Assembly (NCBI GenBank): GCA_001600055.1
Contig: BCIV01000021.1
Coordinates: forward strand, 76,290-140,289
Direction: 5' to 3'
DNA from: Filobasidium wieringae
Lineage: Eukaryota; Basidiomycota; Tremellomycetes; Filobasidiales; Filobasidiaceae
Length of the DNA: 64,000 nt
Shown: one piece after another, positions 59,622 through 64,000 of the stretch
How the letters are laid out: every line of letters starts with the position of its first letter
How positions within the stretch are numbered: the stretch's first letter is position 1
Program-made: the position numbers and the translations under genes
Notes under the pieces: model-generated
Database searches by the model: none
Seen by the model: the letters and a program-made list of their open reading frames with translations, nothing else
Told to the model about the DNA's origin: nothing

Positions 59622-61313
59622 TCATTCGGAACTGAGTCTGAGACCTCCTTGAGCGAACTTGCGAACGAGACTTCCTTCTGCATCAGCCAAAGTCAATTCA
59701 TCTGCGCCTCCTACTGGGTGCCAGTTAAGCAAGATATTAGGCACGGTCCGGCGGGAAGTAAAGGCTTCGAGCAATGACTGGATAACCGGACCATCCTCCC
59801 TCATAGCCAAGTCGATGAAGTGAGTCGAAGGCGTGATAGTGTAACGGTCCAGGATTCGTTTGGCTTGACGCGAGTATGGGCAGTAAGACTAGAAAAGGAG
59901 CGTATGTTCTTCAGTATCGGCTCCTCGAGCACAGTATGTTTCCAAGACACTCACTTTGGTGTACATGACCAGTCTCTTATTCATGTCGATATTGGATTTC
60001 CAGTTGGTCTTGAAGACCCTCTTAGCCAAACGCGAGCCCAACAACTGTTTAAGCTCATGCTCCAGCCCATCTCCATCGGGTCGCTTCCAAGCTCTTTCGA
60101 GGACCGAGTCAAGTGGCGTAGCGCCATCCTCGTTTGGCTCAAGCCAGTGTCCGGGAAGAGACTGACCGGACGAGATGAAGGCCGTTAGGGCTCGAAGAGA
60201 GGAAATCCTATTCTGCGCCTCAAGCGCTTTTATCGTTGCAACTTCCTTCTCATCCATCCCCTTGAATCGATAACCAGGTCGTCCACTTCCAACCCGATCA
60301 TCCAAAGCATTCATAGAACTAAATCCATCCGTTTCTTCAGAAGAATCGTCCATAAAGACCTTTTCGGGGAGCTGATAATCGTATTGATCTTCTTCCGCGA
60401 GTAACGCGCTTTCCCTTTCATCCGCCCAGTTGACGGTTTCACGTTCAGTTTCGGCATCGACTGCCAAGATGTGTATTCCGCCCTCTCCCTCTTCAACGTG
60501 AGGCCGCCACGACCAGTGCGAAGTCTCTTTCTCCTTGGCCGACGCTACCCGAGCCTCACTTCCAACGATAGACCGACCGTGAATCTGGGACACGTCATAG
60601 CGCATCTTTTGCCTCTCAAACCCTCCCATGACTACTGTGCGGAAGAATAAAAGCATTCCCAACATCCCGACAATCGTCCAGATAGTTCTGTACCCGTTCG
60701 CCCTGAGCTTCCTCCTGCCTGAAGTCGCTGGGTAAGGTAGTCTCATGACCTTCGAAAGTTCTTCAGGCATTTGAAAGACGGGTTCAGGCTTTGCCTGGTA
60801 GTAAGATATATCGTCGAATTGTGGTCCACTGGAGGGGAACGGGAATCCCTCTCCAACAGGAAGAGCTGGGGCGAGTCCGAATGAGACTTGCGCAGCAGGT
60901 AGTCCGAATTGGAATCCCAATCCTTCTCGGCCTTTGCCGATCGACCTTCTCAACTTCGAAGTCGGACTTTCTTCAGCGGCGGTAGACGATAGGGAAGAAT
61001 CCCCTTCGTCTTGCGTATCTTCTGGGCCATCGACAGTTGGGGAACCGAGGGGAGTCCATTTCTTCTGTGCTGCGGGGGTAATTGCAGGAGTCATAGGAAG
61101 ATCGTAGCAGGCCATTTGACCGACTATGATAGGTCGATTGATGCGGCGTTCGGGGTCTAGAGATAGTTGAAAGGGAACCGCAGCTGGACGGCCGTTGGAG
61201 AAGGACAGGTGACGGTCAAGATGAGGGGTCTGGTAGAATGTAGATTCCCACTCTCCGTTTATTATGGTTGTCGAGGTCGAAGGTAAGTTTGCGTTATCCT
61301 TGGTAGGAGACAT
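59622..61313 (-). CDS. Single-pass membrane glutaredoxin with intact CPYS active site (member 3)
   Basis: Third related membrane protein and the only one with a full monothiol/Grx6-7-type active site. 541 residues from two exons: 61313-59955 and 59888-59622, intron 59889-59954. The N-terminus of about 200 residues is disordered (MSPTKDNANLPSTSTTIING), the membrane segment (TIWTIVGMLGMLLFFRTVVM) is near residues 208-230, and a long acidic stalk follows. The linker RALTAFISSGQSLP and TPLDSVLERAW aligns with the other members. The intron sits right before the active site: VMYTK then SYCPYSRQAKRILDRY, Cys456 by my count. THFIDLAMREDGPVIQSLLE, RRTVPNILLNW (cis-Pro TVP) and PVGGADELTLADAEGSLV complete the fold. 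By family it would sit in ER/Golgi and bind glutathione or an Fe-S cluster. Single ATG at 61313; the leader has no extra coding exon I can support. Confidence 0.88.
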
Positions 61314-63661
61314 CTTGTATGCACAATGCTGTAGGCAGAGGGTCAGAATCAGTTACCTAGTTGTGTCAAGTGCATTTTAAAAAGATCACTCACTGAAGAT
61401 CTGGTCGAACTGAAGGTGTTGTTTATTATTGGTTTCCACCTGCGTAGATCCGAGGGACGCCGTTCGCGCTAAAATATTGCACGCGATGTACCCCTTTTGT
61501 GACTGAAAGAGGGAAGAGGGATCAACAACACGACGATCAGCTCGTGCGGTTCTCCATACTGCCGTGGACTTGACGAGGACTGGGGCGGGACTCACTAGTA
61601 AGAATTCGGTGGAGATATGTGGCCGATCTAAGCGATTGGAACGACAATGGGGCCTGGTAAGACGGGTGTTGCTTGATTTTCTAGTAAATGAGTGTAGGGG
61701 TTTCTAAGGAGTGTAGAAGGTGTGTCGCAGGATGCAAGTAGAGGAAAGAGTGTTATCGAGTGTGTCAGGGATTAAAAGTAGTAGAGTAATGGTAGCAGAT
61801 GATATTGTTAAAGGGGACATGGTCGTGCGACGTGCTGTGTATTGTGCGAGTGTCTCTTATAAGAAGAAAGGGTAGTCGGTCGGTCGGAACAGCGGTTTTA
61901 GCCAAGACGAAGGAGAGTCGTAATTGTTTACCATTTACGTAATTTTGCCGAAGCCCTTCTATCCCGTTCCTGTTTTAACAATCGCCCTAGAGGCTACAGC
62001 ACGGCCATGTGATCCACCGCGTCGTGTCAACATTCCCTCTCATCTCAAAACTGTCATCCCTTCCGACGCCTCAGTTTCACTGACCCGTGTACGCCGTGTT
62101 CTATATGATGAGCGCATCAATATGAGAAACCATATTTCCCGCGCAAGATCAAACAAATACAGTCAACAAATCGAACTCTACAGCAGCATAATCAACAGTA
62201 ACTAATATTGCTATTGCGAGCGCCAGTCATCCACAGGCCCCATCCGTCTTTTCCAGCCATGCCGGTCGTTTTCTTATATAGATATCTGTATCATAGCGCT
62301 TCAGCTCCTATTTATCATGTCTCAAGTCGCGATCATAGGCTGTACAGTCAGACGCGCATGACAAGAGCGAAGACGTGTACCTGGTACCACGGCTGCGAGA
62401 TCCCTCAGCCGACCACGAGTGGGTATACCCGGACTTTTGGAATGGCCGTGTTTTCAATTCGAAGCTACGTCCAGGGCGAGGTTTGATGATCTCGAAACCT
62501 CTCGTACATGGTTTGCAGCCACAAAAGTGAGCAGGTACAACGATACGATTCACGATCCCCGGTCCTCTCGTATCCAATTCCAACGAGATTGATCGAATCC
62601 GATGACGATTTCATATGTTGACAGAAAGAAACGGCGTCTAATTAAAATCCTCTAGAGACATGGACATCGGGACCTCGGGGAGAAAGAGAGCGATACTTCC
62701 AATGCTCCCGCTTGACCCGATAAACTGCCGGAAGATGCATCCGCAGGATCAGATCGATCTTCGACTTTCGATCCCCGTCAGTCCGGCCGGAAGGTCTAGT
62801 CATGTTTCGTCAAAACAGACAGGGAAGAAAGGTCAGGGCTTGTACATGCTGGCAATTTCACCCATCAACAGAAGATCTCAAACAACGTTCAGATCGTCAC
62901 ATGCCCAGACCAGTCGAGTTGTAATAGTGCTGGCTGCAATGGAACCATTACAAAGAACATGATCGACGGTTACATCTGTTGAATCGGTCGAATTTTAGGT
63001 GTCACGTTGGGACATTAACCAGTGTCACACTCACATTCCCGCAGGAAGAACAAACATTGCCAGGGATAACTTTCTTTGCCAGGCAATCCAACACCAATTC
63101 TACCCCAATAATCCAAGTTTTCCTCCGCCTCTGGCATATCCGCTCGTGCACTACAAAATAGATCTTTGAGAAAACTTCGAGCGCCTGGCCTTAGAGATTG
63201 GCCAGGTTAATTGAGATTGATCGCCCCAGATCATTGCACATGTACCGATGAGTGCTGAGAATCGGTCTTGCTTTTCCAACCCTCTGCTATTAAGCTTGTT
63301 TGGAGAATGTTCTTCGCCGGAATGAGAGTTTCGATGCATATCATATCTAATACAGGCTCTTTTGGGTAGCCACACATCTGGTTATATAAATATGTCTCGA
63401 CGTCCTGCCGTACAGATAGTGATTGCGCTCTTGCCACTGATCGGCGAAATGTGCCCGGCTCAGGAAGTTGTTTTTTTGCAGATGACCTCCCTCACCGGTT
63501 TCACTGAGCATCGAATGCCTGTTCAGGACATTCAGATCTTGCGTTATTGCTGCTAACGCTCGTACCGCTTGCGACAAGGCTTGCTTTCATTGTGTCATAG
63601 TCGTCAAACGTAACAAATACATCTACACCTCTTCCGACTTTCTTCTGAGATTTCGACCCTC
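61314..63661. other. Long intergenic region
   Basis: About 2.35 kb between the start of the membrane glutaredoxin and the end of RPN5. Both genes read away to the left, so the region holds the promoter and leader of the first and the 3' end of the second. Small frames on both strands overlap and lack motifs. I found no tRNA, repeat array or mobile element. Confidence 0.4.
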
Positions 63662-64000
63662 TCAAGCAGTCGCGGCTCGAGCTGCATGCATGGCGTATTC
63701 CTATCATGCATCACGTTCAGTAGTCAGCATCCAGCTCAACTTTATCGTTACGGCAACCTTATCGGCGACGTACCTTGTTAATCAGATGACTCGTCTTCTC
63801 GATCAACCCCAACATCTTGCCCAAATCGGAACTCCAGGCGTTCAATACCTCATCTGCGCTCTGCTTAGGGGAGAAATCTACCAGTCCGGCGGGTCGATCG
63901 ATTTTAGCCCGAACGACCTTTTCAGTCACTAATCGGCAGAGGGTCTTCTCCGTCTCGGCTGCGCTCAGGTCAAGGAGTTCCGTCAGTCGTTGCATTGTGA
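63662..64000 (-). CDS. RPN5: 26S proteasome lid subunit Rpn5, C-terminal part (partial)
   Basis: The C-terminal end of the PCI-domain subunit Rpn5 (PSMD12 in animals), part of the 19S regulatory lid. The gene continues beyond the window. The visible exon reads QRLTELLDLSAAETEKTLCR (winged-helix of the PCI domain), AKIDRPAGLVDFSP, VLNAWSSDLGKMLGLIEKTS and HLINK, all characteristic of Rpn5 C-termini. A GT-AG intron (donor GTACGT, acceptor GATAG) joins the end to a last exon EYAMHAARAATA with TGA at 63662-63664. Without that intron the frame ends as VRRR. Only about 90 residues of roughly 450 are in view. Confidence 0.92.

Noticed and set aside
62660..62962. 100-codon plus-strand frame in the 61-63 kb gap
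   Set aside because: No similarity or motif recognised and no supporting splice sites.

Overview
The window is nuclear DNA of a basidiomycete yeast-like fungus, most probably a tremellomycete (Cryptococcus / Kwoniella / Tremella relatives). Genes are split by many very short introns of about 50-75 nt with GTNNGT donors, exons of a few tens of bases are common, intergenic gaps are short, and the proteome is typically fungal (Zn2Cys6 regulators, a FRE ferric reductase, a CFEM protein, a PL3 pectate lyase, a histidine acid phosphatase). No operon logic, transposon, CRISPR array or viral element was seen. The species assignment is inference from gene style only.

Layout. 0-10.3 kb: an ankyrin-repeat protein, an unidentified minus-strand protein, and two protein kinases tail to tail, an STK32/YANK-type kinase and a very large CaMKK/SAK1/Ssp1-type kinase (an AMPK-activating kinase by family). 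11.5-16.4 kb: a RING finger protein and a large disordered C2H2 zinc-finger protein. 17.3 kb: an intron-containing tRNA-Gly. 17.5-20.2 kb: a secreted, membrane-tethered parallel beta-helix protein, convergent with an NXT1/p15 mRNA-export factor. 21.6-30.2 kb: two Zn2Cys6 transcription factors flanking a BAG-domain Hsp70 co-chaperone. 32-37.5 kb: a membrane protein with a cysteine-less glutaredoxin-like domain and a ferric reductase. 37.8-40.7 kb: the divergent mitochondrial chaperonin pair HSP10/HSP60, with heat-shock elements between them. 41-48 kb: a GPI-type mannoprotein, the ERAD ubiquitin ligase HRD1 and a membrane-anchored histidine acid phosphatase. 49-55.3 kb: PL3 pectate lyase, aldehyde dehydrogenase and a CFEM protein, each with a TATA box. 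55.4-61.3 kb: a second cysteine-less glutaredoxin-like membrane protein, a mitochondrial CECR5-type HAD phosphatase, and a third family member that keeps the CPYS active site. 63.7 kb to the end: the 3' end of the proteasome lid gene RPN5.

The least expected content is the set of three membrane proteins (32.1, 55.5 and 59.6 kb) that share a disordered N-terminus, one transmembrane helix, a conserved linker and a C-terminal glutaredoxin-fold domain, with the catalytic cysteine kept in only one of them. Other points of interest are two GC-AG introns in one short gene, start codons cut off by an intron in two genes, and a beta-helix ectodomain on a transmembrane anchor. Chaperone and protein-quality functions (HSP60/HSP10, BAG, HRD1, RPN5) and surface/nutrient functions (FRE, CFEM, acid phosphatase, pectate lyase) are both well represented, but nothing in the sequence shows that they are co-regulated. 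All gene models are hand-spliced from one strand of genomic sequence; intron borders are predictions.
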